Origin: Virgibacillus ndiopensis
Lineage (GTDB): Bacteria > Bacillota > Bacilli > Bacillales > Amphibacillaceae
NCBI RefSeq assembly: GCF_900187325.1
Contig: NZ_FZMZ01000005.1
Span: 806,001-870,000, forward strand
Reading direction: 5' to 3'
DNA: 64,000 bases
This document shows, piece by piece, positions 1 through 8,115 of this stretch (position 1 is its first letter; each line of letters starts with the position of its first letter). The notes beneath the pieces are model-generated. The model was not told where the DNA came from. It searched no databases and was given only the letters and a program-made list of their open reading frames with translations. The position numbers were made by a program, and so were the translations under genes.

Positions 1-432
1 AATACCTTCTTTCGATTGGATATCCAATCCGCTAATAACTTTTGAAGCTATTGTAATTAGCTCTGTATCGGCAGCAAACATTGCTGGCATACCTGGAACT
101 TGTCCATATGCGTAGTCAAACGCCGTTACATCCACATCATGATGAACCACCTGCGTTGAAATGACAACATCTCCAACCTCAAGGTCCTCAGCAAAGCCAC
201 CAGCAGATCCTGTATTGATAATGTGTGAAGGTGAAAAACGTTCATGCATAATCGTTGTAGCCATTGCTGCATTTACTTTTCCAATTCCTGATTTTAGCAA
301 AACAACTTCTTTGCCTTGTAACATTCCCTCGACGAATAAGCAACCTACAACTGTTGTTTCTTGTTTTTCTGTCATGTTTTCTAATAAAAATGCTACTTCT
401 TCATCCATTGCTGCGATTATTCCAATTGTCAC
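1..432 (-). CDS. mtnN: 5'-methylthioadenosine/S-adenosylhomocysteine nucleosidase (3' end outside window)
   Basis: The first 144 codons of MTA/SAH nucleosidase, which cleaves adenine from methylthioadenosine and S-adenosylhomocysteine in methionine salvage. Translation begins [13 protein letters not shown], the family N terminus with the glutamates near residue 12. It continues with the glycine-rich stretches [10 protein letters not shown] and NTGSAGG, typical of the nucleoside phosphorylase fold. The start is GTG at 432, preceded by AGGAGG at 440-445. The frame stays open to base 1, so the C terminus (about 85 residues) lies outside. It is adjacent to yrrS, as in B. subtilis. Identity is recognised from sequence and synteny. 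Confidence 0.93.
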   Translation of the reverse strand, partial: MTIGIIAAMDEEVAFLLENMTEKQETTVVGCLFVEGMLQGKEVVLLKSGIGKVNAAMATTIMHERFSPSHIINTGSAGGFAEDLEVGDVVISTQVVHHDVDVTAFDYAYGQVPGMPAMFAADTELITIASKVISGLDIQSKEGI

Positions 433-458
433 GAAAAAGCCTCCTATATTGTTCGATG

Positions 459-1127
459 CTATTTTTTATCATTCTCTTTTAAAACTTCCACTTTTGTTGG
501 CTGCCAACCTTTGTTTTCCACCCAAGATAAGTAAACACGATATGTTTCTGTTTGAGCATTGTTGGAAACCGTTCCAATTACTTTCTGATCTCCGCCATTT
601 TCTAGCCACCATGTAATCATGTCACCATCCTGAAGGCCCGTTGCTACGCGAATGGCATTTTCCATTTCGATTCGATCCTGGGTTCCTTCATCATAGGTTG
701 TCGTATGCGGTCCCTGTTGTTCCGTACCAATCGGTTCCCAGTTACCTGTATATGCTGATTCAACATTCGCATCGTCTGATTCAACCGGTTCTTTTTCAAC
801 TTCAGTATTATTATTGGATGAATCATCAGAAGTATTCTCATCATCCGTAGTATTTTCTTCATCAGTCGAAGCATTATCTTCGTCAGTGTTTGTGGAATCA
901 TCAGTCTCTGCATTATCTGTTTTTTGATCAGAATCACTTGTCGTTTCTCTGTTTGATATATTATTTGGTAGTTCAGTAGGTTCGTCATCGCCTCCGCCAA
1001 ATATAAATATTCCTATCAGAACAACAATGAATATACCACCAAGAACTAGCGTGATGGACAGTAATTTCGTATTTTTTCTTCTTTTTTCAAATTTATCGAC
1101 ACGCGAATGATTATCAAAGTCAGACAT
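459..1127 (-). CDS. yrrS: YrrS family protein (DUF1510)
   Basis: A 222-aa single-pass membrane protein. Residues 1-20 are basic and cytoplasmic, residues about 23-44 form one hydrophobic helix ([20 protein letters not shown]), and residues 48-125 are a low-complexity Asp/Glu/Asn/Thr-rich linker. The C-terminal domain from about residue 127 ([20 protein letters not shown] to the end) matches the conserved DUF1510 domain of B. subtilis YrrS. The acidic linker probably spans the wall-facing side. A GGGAGGGAAG ribosome site precedes ATG at 1127. In B. subtilis yrrS lies next to the penicillin-binding protein gene pbpI; no such gene is here and the pilus island takes that place. Biochemical role unknown. 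Confidence 0.85.
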   Translation of the reverse strand: MSDFDNHSRVDKFEKRRKNTKLLSITLVLGGIFIVVLIGIFIFGGGDDEPTELPNNISNRETTSDSDQKTDNAETDDSTNTDEDNASTDEENTTDDENTSDDSSNNNTEVEKEPVESDDANVESAYTGNWEPIGTEQQGPHTTTYDEGTQDRIEMENAIRVATGLQDGDMITWWLENGGDQKVIGTVSNNAQTETYRVYLSWVENKGWQPTKVEVLKENDKK

Positions 1128-1324
1128 TCATCTTCCCTCCCATACTATACTCTATTATAGTATCATATTTTTTATGAGAATATGATATGTCAGTTTTAGA
1201 ATGGATAATTTTGACTAGGATTAAAACGCCGCTATCGTCATCTCCCGCTCCATCGCCAAATCCAATTCTACCTTGATTCCTTTTTAAATCAAGTGTTACA
1301 AGTAATTTGAAAACAGTAACAAGG

Positions 1325-1680
1325 ATAAAATATACTGCAGCATAACCTGGAGTACCAGGTTCATAGGTTAATACAGTACTACTCAAAATATCATCACCAA
1401 GTATTGTACTATCACCTATATTTTTAAAAGTAATATTAGGAATACCCTAACTTCAGATGTATGATCACCTTCTTCCCAGTTATCTCAACGGAATTTACGG
1501 TCACCTTAAACTTCGAATGGTTATACGATCCCTATATCTCCAATCCCTAATTCAAAATAATCCTTTCCCTATTTATTTTCGGTATCTTTTTTCACATTTT
1601 CATCATCGATTGTTTCAGTTCATTTAATTTCTCTGTATCACTTGAATCATCACTACACCCAATTATCACTAAAAGCACTA
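1325..1680 (-). pseudogene. Decayed copy of the DUF4352-type lipoprotein gene found at 8116-8718
   Basis: Nucleotides 1325-1680 align with about 8285-8680 of the intact lipoprotein gene. Shared blocks include the part encoding SSTxLTYEPGTxGY (about 1335-1380), the part for IGDDIL (1380-1415), the segment with ATGATCACCTTC (about 1463), and the part encoding the LELGIGD region (about 1530-1560). The copy is broken by several frameshifts and has no usable start. An 88-codon open frame at 1120-1386 begins inside it and runs out of the homology, so it is not a gene. The copy lies at the distal end of the pilus operon. Confidence 0.8.
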
Positions 1681-1725
1681 TTTTTATTTCTTAGAGTCGA
1701 GATTAATTACTAAATATAAGGCTAT

Positions 1726-1974
1726 TTAATTGCCCCCACTATTACCCCTTAGATGATTCCATCCAAATATTTTACCCAGAATAAATACCGGAATAAGCAT
1801 TACGATAAAAAATGAAATAGTATAAGCAGTTCCTTCATCTTCAAATATACCAATAAATAACAAGAAATCTCCTAATTTTGCGGCAAACCAAAAAAGAAAT
1901 TCATATAAATAATTATAGAGTGTCTTTAAGACATCAAGAATTCCAAGTAACATCTCACGAATAAATTCCTCCAT
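1726..1974 (-). CDS. Small membrane protein of unknown function, end of pilus operon
   Basis: An 82-aa protein not recognised as a known family. An amphipathic N-terminal segment with aromatic residues (LYNYLYEFLFWFAAKLGDFLLFIGIF) may be one membrane helix. A second clear helix (YTISFFIVMLIPVFILGKIF) spans residues about 51-70, and the tail is Gly/Asn-rich. A GAGGGTGGGG ribosome site lies a few bases before ATG at 1974. It starts 31 bp after the EssB-like gene and is probably cotranscribed with it, so it may belong to the same membrane complex. Size and two-helix layout recall small accessory subunits of secretion machines, but this is inference. Confidence 0.6.
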   Translation of the reverse strand: MEEFIREMLLGILDVLKTLYNYLYEFLFWFAAKLGDFLLFIGIFEDEGTAYTISFFIVMLIPVFILGKIFGWNHLRGNSGGN

Positions 1975-2005
1975 TTTAACCCCACCCTCTATAAATATTG
2001 CCTCT

Positions 2006-3376
2006 TTAGTCCTCTAACTTCTTAATTTTTTCAGATAATTTATCGATTTGCGATTCTTTATCGTCTTTTTTGATTGAATCATCTTTTTTTATCATATCAA
2101 CTTTCTTTTTTAAACTTTCAATCTGAAGTTGTTTATCTTTTAACGCTTCCGCCAGTTTCAAAGCATCGTCTGGTTTATTAACTTCAATAAAACTGTTAGC
2201 ACCAAGAAACTTCGCACGTTTACTATCTGGAAGTTCTTTTAATAATTCAATTACACTATCATAATCCTTCTTTAACCAAGCCTGTTCTATCAAAACTTCA
2301 GGAGCTTCTGATTTCATTTCTTGTATTGCTTGATTTGCTTCTTTATTGTTAAGAGAAACCAAACTTGATACTACTTTTGCATGATTAGCAGCGTCCAATT
2401 CTGCCGCTTTTAATAAGCTGACTGGTTTGTTAGTAAGCATATATTGTTCAGCAAGTATCTTTTTAGCACCATCATCAAGCTTATCTATACTTTCCAATAG
2501 TGTTATAGCCTTTACATGATCGCTAGATACAGCTGCTTGATATGCATCTATAAGCACATTCTTTTGCTCCAATTGTTCCTTTAGTTTGATATTTTCTGTT
2601 TGTTTCTCATTATACGCTGCCTCTGTTTTTGAAGAAGCTTCCGATAAAGGCATTAATTTAATACCATATAAAAGAAGCATACCAAGTAATATTCCGATTA
2701 AAATACCCGACAATAATGAGACTTGCTGCTTTGGTTTATTTTGTTTTCCTTTTTCCTTAGTGGGTTTAGTGTATGTAGTTTTACTCTGATTTGATTGGTT
2801 TTTATAGAGAAACTTTTGCAAGTCCTTTAAAGAAGAAGCTTGGTATAAATTTTTAAGAAACGAATCTTTCGCTATCAATTTATTAATAGACTTTTCATTT
2901 ATTTGTGCAAAGCTATAGTCGGTGAATAAAGACAAAATAATCGCTTTTAGATAGTTAAGCAACTGCACTTCAGAAAATTCTTCTGGTGGCAGAACTGATC
3001 GAATACCGCGATGAGCTAATTTAATATCACCTAATTTGTTTATGTATATATTGTCCGGATGTATTAATGTGGTAAATTGAGTTCCTATAAGTCGTTCAAT
3101 AGCCAATAAATTTTTAGCAACCTTGTACTTAAGATCCTCATTTTCAATTTGCTGACTTTGCAAGGAACTATAGCCGTTTTCACGTTTATAATAGATTAGT
3201 ATAAATGTTTCATCTACTTTGTAATGCTGACAAGGTAAAAATAGTGGGTCTTGTCGTTTAAGCTCTTCTAGTTGTTCTGGTTCAATTAACGTTGTTTGAG
3301 CTTTGGGAATCTCATACATTATTACATCGTCATTTTCCTTTAAATTACCATATTGTAATGCAATATGATTTGCCAT
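2006..3376 (-). CDS. EssB/YukC-like type VII secretion pseudokinase membrane protein
   Basis: A 456-aa protein with the full architecture of EssB/YukC, a core membrane component of Firmicutes type VII (WXG100) secretion. The cytoplasmic N-terminal pseudokinase domain covers residues 1-190, including TLIHPDNIYI, LAHRGIRSVLPPEE and the SSLKDLQKFL end motif. A basic linker follows (about 195-220), then one transmembrane helix (LSGILIGILLGMLLLYGI, about 222-240). The outer part of about 215 residues is helical and coiled-coil-like, ending in Lys/Asp-rich heptads. It lacks catalytic kinase motifs, as expected for this family. GGAGG precedes ATG at 3376. No other type VII gene (WXG100 substrate, YukD, EssC) is nearby. 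Its neighbours are a true kinase, a phosphatase and an FHA protein, so it probably serves the pilus machine or its control. Confidence 0.78.
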   Translation of the reverse strand: MANHIALQYGNLKENDDVIMYEIPKAQTTLIEPEQLEELKRQDPLFLPCQHYKVDETFILIYYKRENGYSSLQSQQIENEDLKYKVAKNLLAIERLIGTQFTTLIHPDNIYINKLGDIKLAHRGIRSVLPPEEFSEVQLLNYLKAIILSLFTDYSFAQINEKSINKLIAKDSFLKNLYQASSLKDLQKFLYKNQSNQSKTTYTKPTKEKGKQNKPKQQVSLLSGILIGILLGMLLLYGIKLMPLSEASSKTEAAYNEKQTENIKLKEQLEQKNVLIDAYQAAVSSDHVKAITLLESIDKLDDGAKKILAEQYMLTNKPVSLLKAAELDAANHAKVVSSLVSLNNKEANQAIQEMKSEAPEVLIEQAWLKKDYDSVIELLKELPDSKRAKFLGANSFIEVNKPDDALKLAEALKDKQLQIESLKKKVDMIKKDDSIKKDDKESQIDKLSEKIKKLED

Positions 3377-3403
3377 AGAATCGCCTCCTTAAAATTAGTG
3401 TAA

Positions 3404-4327
3404 TTAAACTATAATAGTATAAATAATATAACCAACAAGTAGTATGGAAATGGATAAAAATGAATATTTTATAAGCCCCGACTTATTATTTGATGTATAC
3501 ATATACTGTTTTATTTTACTCTTTTGCCACTCTTCCTTTGCCTTTAGTAATAAAATTTTAGCTTCACGAATATCTTGTAATCGGTCTTCCCGGTCAAGTT
3601 TTACTAATTGATCCACACATTCTTTAAGACTTGATGGGATCGCTTTTTGAAATGTTTTTATTGGCTTTTGTGCAACATACACATATTTTCCTTCAGACAA
3701 TAAATAATATAATAAAGCACCCAAGGAAAATAAATCCGTTCTAGTATCAGATTGTATTTTTTCAAATTGTTCTGGTGCAGCAAATCCAACTGTCCCTATT
3801 TGAACAGTATCCTTTAGTCTATCTTCTTGGTATCTCCTTGCAATACCAAAATCAATTAATTTAATCGTTCCATCAGACTTAACCATAATATTTCCAGGTT
3901 TGATATCCCGATAAATTATGGGTGGTTGTTGACGATGCAGAAAATGCAATGCATCACATAACTGAACACCGATTTGTATAATTGTTTCTATTGATAGTTT
4001 ATTATTTTGGTGAGTAAATAGTTCGGATAACGGAACTCCATCTATGTATTCCTGTACTAGATAAAAATACTGATCGGATGAAAAAAAGTCAGCAATATGA
4101 GGAAGGTTAGGATGATCTAAAACACTTAAAATTTTTGCCTCATCAACAAGTTTGGAAGAAAGTTTATTTGTCATATTAGCAATTTTTACTGCCCATTGCT
4201 TTTTTGAATTATCGATTTGCTCAATTAAATAAACCTCAGACATTCCCCCTGATGCAATATGTGACAAAACCTTATATTTATCCCTCAATACATCCTCTTT
4301 TTGGACGTGAATATCATGTTTATTCAT
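3404..4327 (-). CDS. Membrane-anchored Hanks-type Ser/Thr protein kinase
   Basis: A 307-aa kinase. Visible motifs in order are the glycine loop IASGGMSEVY (residues about 25-34), the ATP-binding lysine in WAVKIA, the catalytic loop YRDIKPGNIM (YRD replaces HRD, common in bacterial kinases), IDFGIAR, and APEQF with TRTDLFSLG of the activation and F-helix regions. One hydrophobic helix (SFLSISILLVGYIIYTIIV) ends the chain. The enzyme is therefore tail-anchored with essentially no outer domain and no PASTA repeats. Signals must come from the cytoplasm or from a membrane partner. GGGGAG precedes ATG at 4327. It sits between the PP2C gene upstream and the EssB-like gene downstream. Likely substrates are pilus or FHA-binding proteins of the same operon (inference). 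Confidence 0.92.
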   Translation of the reverse strand: MNKHDIHVQKEDVLRDKYKVLSHIASGGMSEVYLIEQIDNSKKQWAVKIANMTNKLSSKLVDEAKILSVLDHPNLPHIADFFSSDQYFYLVQEYIDGVPLSELFTHQNNKLSIETIIQIGVQLCDALHFLHRQQPPIIYRDIKPGNIMVKSDGTIKLIDFGIARRYQEDRLKDTVQIGTVGFAAPEQFEKIQSDTRTDLFSLGALLYYLLSEGKYVYVAQKPIKTFQKAIPSSLKECVDQLVKLDREDRLQDIREAKILLLKAKEEWQKSKIKQYMYTSNNKSGLIKYSFLSISILLVGYIIYTIIV

Positions 4328-4362
4328 CTAATTCGCTCCCCGTATTGCTTTAATTCCCGCTA

Positions 4363-5286
4363 TTAGAAAAACGATAATAATCCCCTTTTTTCAGAATTAA
4401 CCTGATTTGCATATAGATTCCGAACAAGTAATAAAGTTATGTTATCGTATGCTTCTCGGAAATTCGAAAAATTAATTAGATAATCACAAATAGCCTGTAA
4501 GTTCGTATATTCCTTTTCTAGACTAATTAGCATATTTTTAATTTCATCATTAGAAAATAATGAATGAAATCCGTCACTACAAACCAAGAATAAGTCACTA
4601 GATTGGAATTTACCTGTTTTAATACATGGGGTTATTTCGTTATTAATACCCAAACATTGTGTTAGAACATTTCTTTTTGGATGATTACGTGCTTGTTCTT
4701 CAGTCATCTTTCCTTCTTTCACCTGCTTATCAACCCAGGAATGATCTTCCGTTAATTTTATAAGCTCTGGTTCAGACTCTAGTACTTCCGTATTTTGCTG
4801 ATCGATTAGACACATTAATTCTGTTGTAAGCTTTTGATTATGGAAATATTGCTGAAGTCCATAATTCCAACCTTTCATTTGATAAACTCGACTATCCCCA
4901 ATATGTATGACAGCATAATCACCTTTATATAAAATTAATAATGACACTGTCGTTCCCATTTTCTCTCCGTTGTGATTGCTTGTGGCAATAATAGATTTAT
5001 TGATTTGGCGCAAGACTTTTTCGCCTTCATCGATCACACGTTGAATGACATCTTTTTTTCTTACTAGTTTACTAATACGCTTCTCCCACCACTTTTGAAA
5101 AGCCAGGGTTGCTAGACGGCTAGCAGCATCACCAACTTGATAACCGCCCATACCATCTGCAACAACAAATAATGCTATTTCATTACCTTTGTTATCCTTT
5201 GAAATTCGATATAAATAAGAATCTTCATTTTTATCTTTTTTAGTTCCTTGATGTGTTCCTATTCCCATTTGCCAATTTGCGTTCAT
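4363..5286 (-). CDS. PP2C-family Ser/Thr protein phosphatase
   Basis: A 307-aa cytoplasmic PPM/PP2C phosphatase that would reverse the action of the adjacent kinase. Metal-binding and signature residues are present: DKNEDS (about residues 18-23), VVADGMGGYQVGD (41-53), HIGDSRVY, LVCSDGF, and DNITLLLV near the C terminus. The family segment between GDSR and TEDHS is enlarged by roughly 30-35 residues (from YGLQQYFHNQ to EPELIK). HPKRNVLTQCLG follows as usual. ATG at 5286 overlaps the stop of the FHA gene in an ATGA junction, implying coupled translation. The arrangement FHA-phosphatase-kinase resembles the phosphorylation switches of type VI secretion, which supports a role in gating assembly. 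Confidence 0.93.
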   Translation of the reverse strand: MNANWQMGIGTHQGTKKDKNEDSYLYRISKDNKGNEIALFVVADGMGGYQVGDAASRLATLAFQKWWEKRISKLVRKKDVIQRVIDEGEKVLRQINKSIIATSNHNGEKMGTTVSLLILYKGDYAVIHIGDSRVYQMKGWNYGLQQYFHNQKLTTELMCLIDQQNTEVLESEPELIKLTEDHSWVDKQVKEGKMTEEQARNHPKRNVLTQCLGINNEITPCIKTGKFQSSDLFLVCSDGFHSLFSNDEIKNMLISLEKEYTNLQAICDYLINFSNFREAYDNITLLLVRNLYANQVNSEKRGLLSFF

Positions 5287-6836
5287 TGAGAATTACCCCA
5301 AGTAAATGTATAGTTTGCTTTTCCCAACGTAAATTCATCATTCTCATTTAATGCATAAATCTTATAAGGAACCATCGTATTTCCATTTAATTTAGAACCG
5401 TTTTTCGAGCCTAAATCCTTAACGCCATAACTTTTTGCGTCAATTTTAACAATTTCAGCATGGACCCTGGAAACCCCCACAGCCTCTTCTACGTAATTTA
5501 CGGCTTCTGCATTTCTGCCTATCACAAAATTAGCACGATTTATACTTATTGTTTCTTCCTGATTATCTTCAGTAACCCGCATTAACTTAGGCATTACTTC
5601 TTCTTGTAGGTCATTGTTCATCACTAAATCTGATTCATCTTCTAATAAAACAGTATCTTCATTATTTTGCGTTAGTAGCGTTGTATCCATTGCTGTAGCC
5701 GCTACTGAATTTTTTGCTTCAAATGATGCGTTTGCAACACCTCTATTGTAAAATTGATATTGAGTCTGAAATGATACATTTTGGTTTGACTGTTGATTAG
5801 CAGCTGGATTTGGCTGTTGTTGATTATTATTCGTCTGCTTTGAATCATGATTTTCCTTAGTTTGTGCCTCTGTTTCAACTTTAGATACTCCTGGACGCCA
5901 AATTTTCCAAAATACAAAAACACCTGCTACAATCAATAATGATAATGCGCTGCATATTATCAGTGTAGTAGAGGTTGTACTTATATCATAAAGCTTCCAA
6001 GTTAGGGCTAAAGTGAGTAATGATCCAGTAAACATATAAACTTTTGCTCTTGATGATAGTTTCGGTAGTTGTTTCTTAACTTTTTGTTTTTTCGAAGATG
6101 TAGCCTCCATTGTTTGCGTTTGTTGTTGCTGTGGTACTGGCCGACTTCGTTCGGTTTGGGAATTTACAGGTTGTGGCGTTCCAATGTTTTGATTTACCGA
6201 TATAGGGTCATAGCTAGTAGGATTTTCTCTTGGTTGGTTAACATTTGACCTTAAAGAAATTAATTCAAGTAATAATTTTTTTAACCCTACAAGGCTAAAT
6301 GATGAATTTTTAATATAATTTAAGATACTTTTAAATTCATTACCCTGTAAACCCTCAACCTCTCCAGCTACATCTGTCAACAAAGCCTTCAAATCATCTG
6401 TCACAGCAGATTCTTTTGAAATAGCATTAATTGGTAAATACGTAAGATATACATCACTTGCATTTTCCCCAACAAATATAAAATCTGTGTGAAGCAAAAA
6501 GTTTCGTTGGTCCAGCATATAGGAACCACTTTCTTCAAGCGTAGAAATAATGGCTAAAAACAATTGATAATAATCGTTCATGGTTGTACTGTTATCCCGA
6601 AAATAAGAAATCATTTTCCGTTTGGATGTAAGATCATAATGCAATCTAGTCGTTAAATCAAAATTTTCTACCGTAAGCTCTAACATATGTGGTATCCTAT
6701 TAGACTGAATCATTTTCAATTGAACAGAGATTAAATCATCTCCAGTTAATTTTTGTCCGTTTCGTTTATTGAAAACAATTGATTGACCATTTTGGTATGT
6801 ATAATCATAATTCAGACCATAGATTGTTGATTCCAT
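5283..6836 (-). CDS. FHA domain protein with N-terminal DUF6382-type domain
   Basis: A 517-aa protein. Residues about 1-190 resemble the DUF6382 domain that precedes FHA domains in Firmicutes pilus loci. A Gln/Pro/Ser-rich linker follows, then two adjacent hydrophobic helices (about 267-285 and 291-312), then a Gln/Asn-rich linker. The C-terminal FHA domain (about 430-515) has FVIGRNAEAV, GVSRVHAEI and DLGSKNGSKLNG. The Arg of GRN, the SRVH serine and the KNG loop form the phosphothreonine pocket. It probably docks phosphorylated partners at the membrane. GGAGG precedes ATG at 6836. It follows the first prepilin peptidase by 11 bp and its 3' end overlaps the phosphatase gene. The family assignment of the FHA part is certain; that of the N-terminal part is less so. 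Confidence 0.88.
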   Translation of the reverse strand: MESTIYGLNYDYTYQNGQSIVFNKRNGQKLTGDDLISVQLKMIQSNRIPHMLELTVENFDLTTRLHYDLTSKRKMISYFRDNSTTMNDYYQLFLAIISTLEESGSYMLDQRNFLLHTDFIFVGENASDVYLTYLPINAISKESAVTDDLKALLTDVAGEVEGLQGNEFKSILNYIKNSSFSLVGLKKLLLELISLRSNVNQPRENPTSYDPISVNQNIGTPQPVNSQTERSRPVPQQQQTQTMEATSSKKQKVKKQLPKLSSRAKVYMFTGSLLTLALTWKLYDISTTSTTLIICSALSLLIVAGVFVFWKIWRPGVSKVETEAQTKENHDSKQTNNNQQQPNPAANQQSNQNVSFQTQYQFYNRGVANASFEAKNSVAATAMDTTLLTQNNEDTVLLEDESDLVMNNDLQEEVMPKLMRVTEDNQEETISINRANFVIGRNAEAVNYVEEAVGVSRVHAEIVKIDAKSYGVKDLGSKNGSKLNGNTMVPYKIYALNENDEFTLGKANYTFTWGNSQ

Positions 6837-6847
6837 TTACTTTCCTC

Positions 6848-7366
6848 CTATATGTAAAGATAATAATAATGAACGATAATTGCGGGTAAAACGGCATACA
6901 TAAAAGGGAAGGTTGCTACTTTTTCTTCTTTTTTGTCTGCTATTTTATTAAAGCATTTATCAAATCGGTGGTTTACAATTTCTATAATTCTATTCCATGC
7001 CTTATAAACTGGTGTACGAGTTATTAATAAAAGAATAATGCCAATAATTCCCGCAAAAACTATAGCGTACATAATTGCGTATAAAACCTTTTCAATCCCT
7101 AAGAATGCACCGATTGCAGCAAATAATTTTACATCTCCAGCACCAATAGCCTTAAAATAATAAAGAAGTAAACAAATGACACCGCCCACTAACAAGCCTA
7201 ATCCTGAAAATATAAAACCATCTATTCCATCGAGGATTAAATGACATACTAATCCAACTAAGATACCTCCTGCTGTTAACCAATTGGGTATCTTATGAAA
7301 GCGAATATCCAAAACAAAAGCTGTAATAATAAATATAATTAGTAAATAATCAAATACATGGAACAT
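6848..7366 (-). CDS. Prepilin peptidase, CpaA/TadV type (copy 1)
   Basis: A 172-aa polytopic aspartyl protease of family A24, lacking the N-methyltransferase domain of the larger PilD enzymes. The two catalytic aspartates are visible in FVLDIRFHKIPNWLT (about residue 19) and in the GxGD motif GAGDVKLFAAIG (about residue 78). Five to six hydrophobic helices are present. It would cleave the class III leader of the Flp pilin and the TadE-like pseudopilins in the membrane. AAGGGTG precedes ATG at 7366. A paralogue of the same length lies at 11599-12117 in the same operon, and both have intact catalytic motifs. Confidence 0.9.
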   Translation of the reverse strand: MFHVFDYLLIIFIITAFVLDIRFHKIPNWLTAGGILVGLVCHLILDGIDGFIFSGLGLLVGGVICLLLYYFKAIGAGDVKLFAAIGAFLGIEKVLYAIMYAIVFAGIIGIILLLITRTPVYKAWNRIIEIVNHRFDKCFNKIADKKEEKVATFPFMYAVLPAIIVHYYYLYI

Positions 7367-7402
7367 AGTTTCACCCTTATCTGGTAATTTTCACAGTATT
7401 AT

Positions 7403-7978
7403 TTAAAAACTACCCACCCAAAGTCGCTCATAAGCATTTTTTTTAATTGTAATTGTATGACTTACGAATGGAACATATAGATCTAGATCATAGGTCGCAG
7501 AAATACCTATATACGAATCTTCACCACCCTGTAACGACACTGGAAGGTCCACCTCGACTGAAACATTTGATTCGTCAAATAAATTTGAAGCAACATTATC
7601 CGCAAATTTATCTTGAACAACACTCTTAATTTTGCTATCAGAAAATGATTGAATAAAAGATGAACCAGTTACATTAATGTCCATTACTTCCCGAAATGAG
7701 GTACCAATAAATTCCTCTGCCTCCTGCAAGTTTATAGTACCCAATGTCATTCCTGTTAACTTATCATCAATAATTGAGTTCACTCCTTCGGTTACAATAG
7801 TTGCCGGATAAGCGTGAGTAGAAATAAATTGTGCCGTTTCAGCTACAGATTTATTTAGTGCAATTTCTGCTACGGATATTCGAATCATTGAGGCCATAAA
7901 TACGACAAATAGCATGAAAATGGGTAAAACCATGGCTGCTTCTAAAGTAATACTCCCATCCTCTTTTCGTAAATTCAT
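7403..7978 (-). CDS. TadE-like pseudopilin (copy 2)
   Basis: A 191-aa membrane-anchored minor pilin of the TadE family. The N terminus MNLRKEDGSITLEAAMVLP carries a class III prepilin-like cleavage site. A Gly precedes the hydrophobic helix and a Glu lies five residues after it (G|SITLE), followed by about 20 hydrophobic residues (VLPIFMLFVVFMASMIRI). The remainder is an extracellular domain of about 150 residues. The frame is open back to 8005, but AAGGAGG at 7987-7993 lies 8 bases before ATG at 7978, so the shorter form is preferred. It lies between the lipoprotein gene and prepilin peptidase 1. Confidence 0.85.
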   Translation of the reverse strand: MNLRKEDGSITLEAAMVLPIFMLFVVFMASMIRISVAEIALNKSVAETAQFISTHAYPATIVTEGVNSIIDDKLTGMTLGTINLQEAEEFIGTSFREVMDINVTGSSFIQSFSDSKIKSVVQDKFADNVASNLFDESNVSVEVDLPVSLQGGEDSYIGISATYDLDLYVPFVSHTITIKKNAYERLWVGSF

Positions 7979-8015
7979 GAATAATGCCTCCTTCCTTACA
8001 AACATACAAACAAAG

Positions 8016-8048
8016 CAGAATTATTCAGCGTAATTCTGAATAATTCTG
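8016..8048. repeat. Perfect 13-bp inverted repeat inside the pilus operon
   Basis: CAGAATTATTCAG (8016-8028) and its exact reverse complement (8036-8048) are separated by 7 bases. The repeat lies between the lipoprotein gene and the second tadE-like gene. In minus-strand RNA the hairpin is followed by CTTTGTTTGT, a poor U tract, so it could be a weak terminator, an RNA processing or stability element, or an operator. Confidence 0.7.
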
Positions 8049-8115
8049 TTATGTCAATAGGGACTAAATTATATTCAATTTACGTGTATGTTTTATCTAT
8101 GAAATTTATCGCTGT

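Noticed and set aside
161-616. 151-codon plus-strand open frame
   Set aside because: It lies antisense to mtnN and yrrS, which have clear homology, and has no family features.
1120-1386. 88-codon open frame on the minus strand
   Set aside because: Its first residues are a fragment of the decayed lipoprotein copy and the rest has no protein-like character.
2006-5286. Complete type VII secretion locus
   Set aside because: Only an EssB/YukC-like protein is present; no WXG100 protein, YukD or FtsK/SpoIIIE ATPase of EssC type is found.
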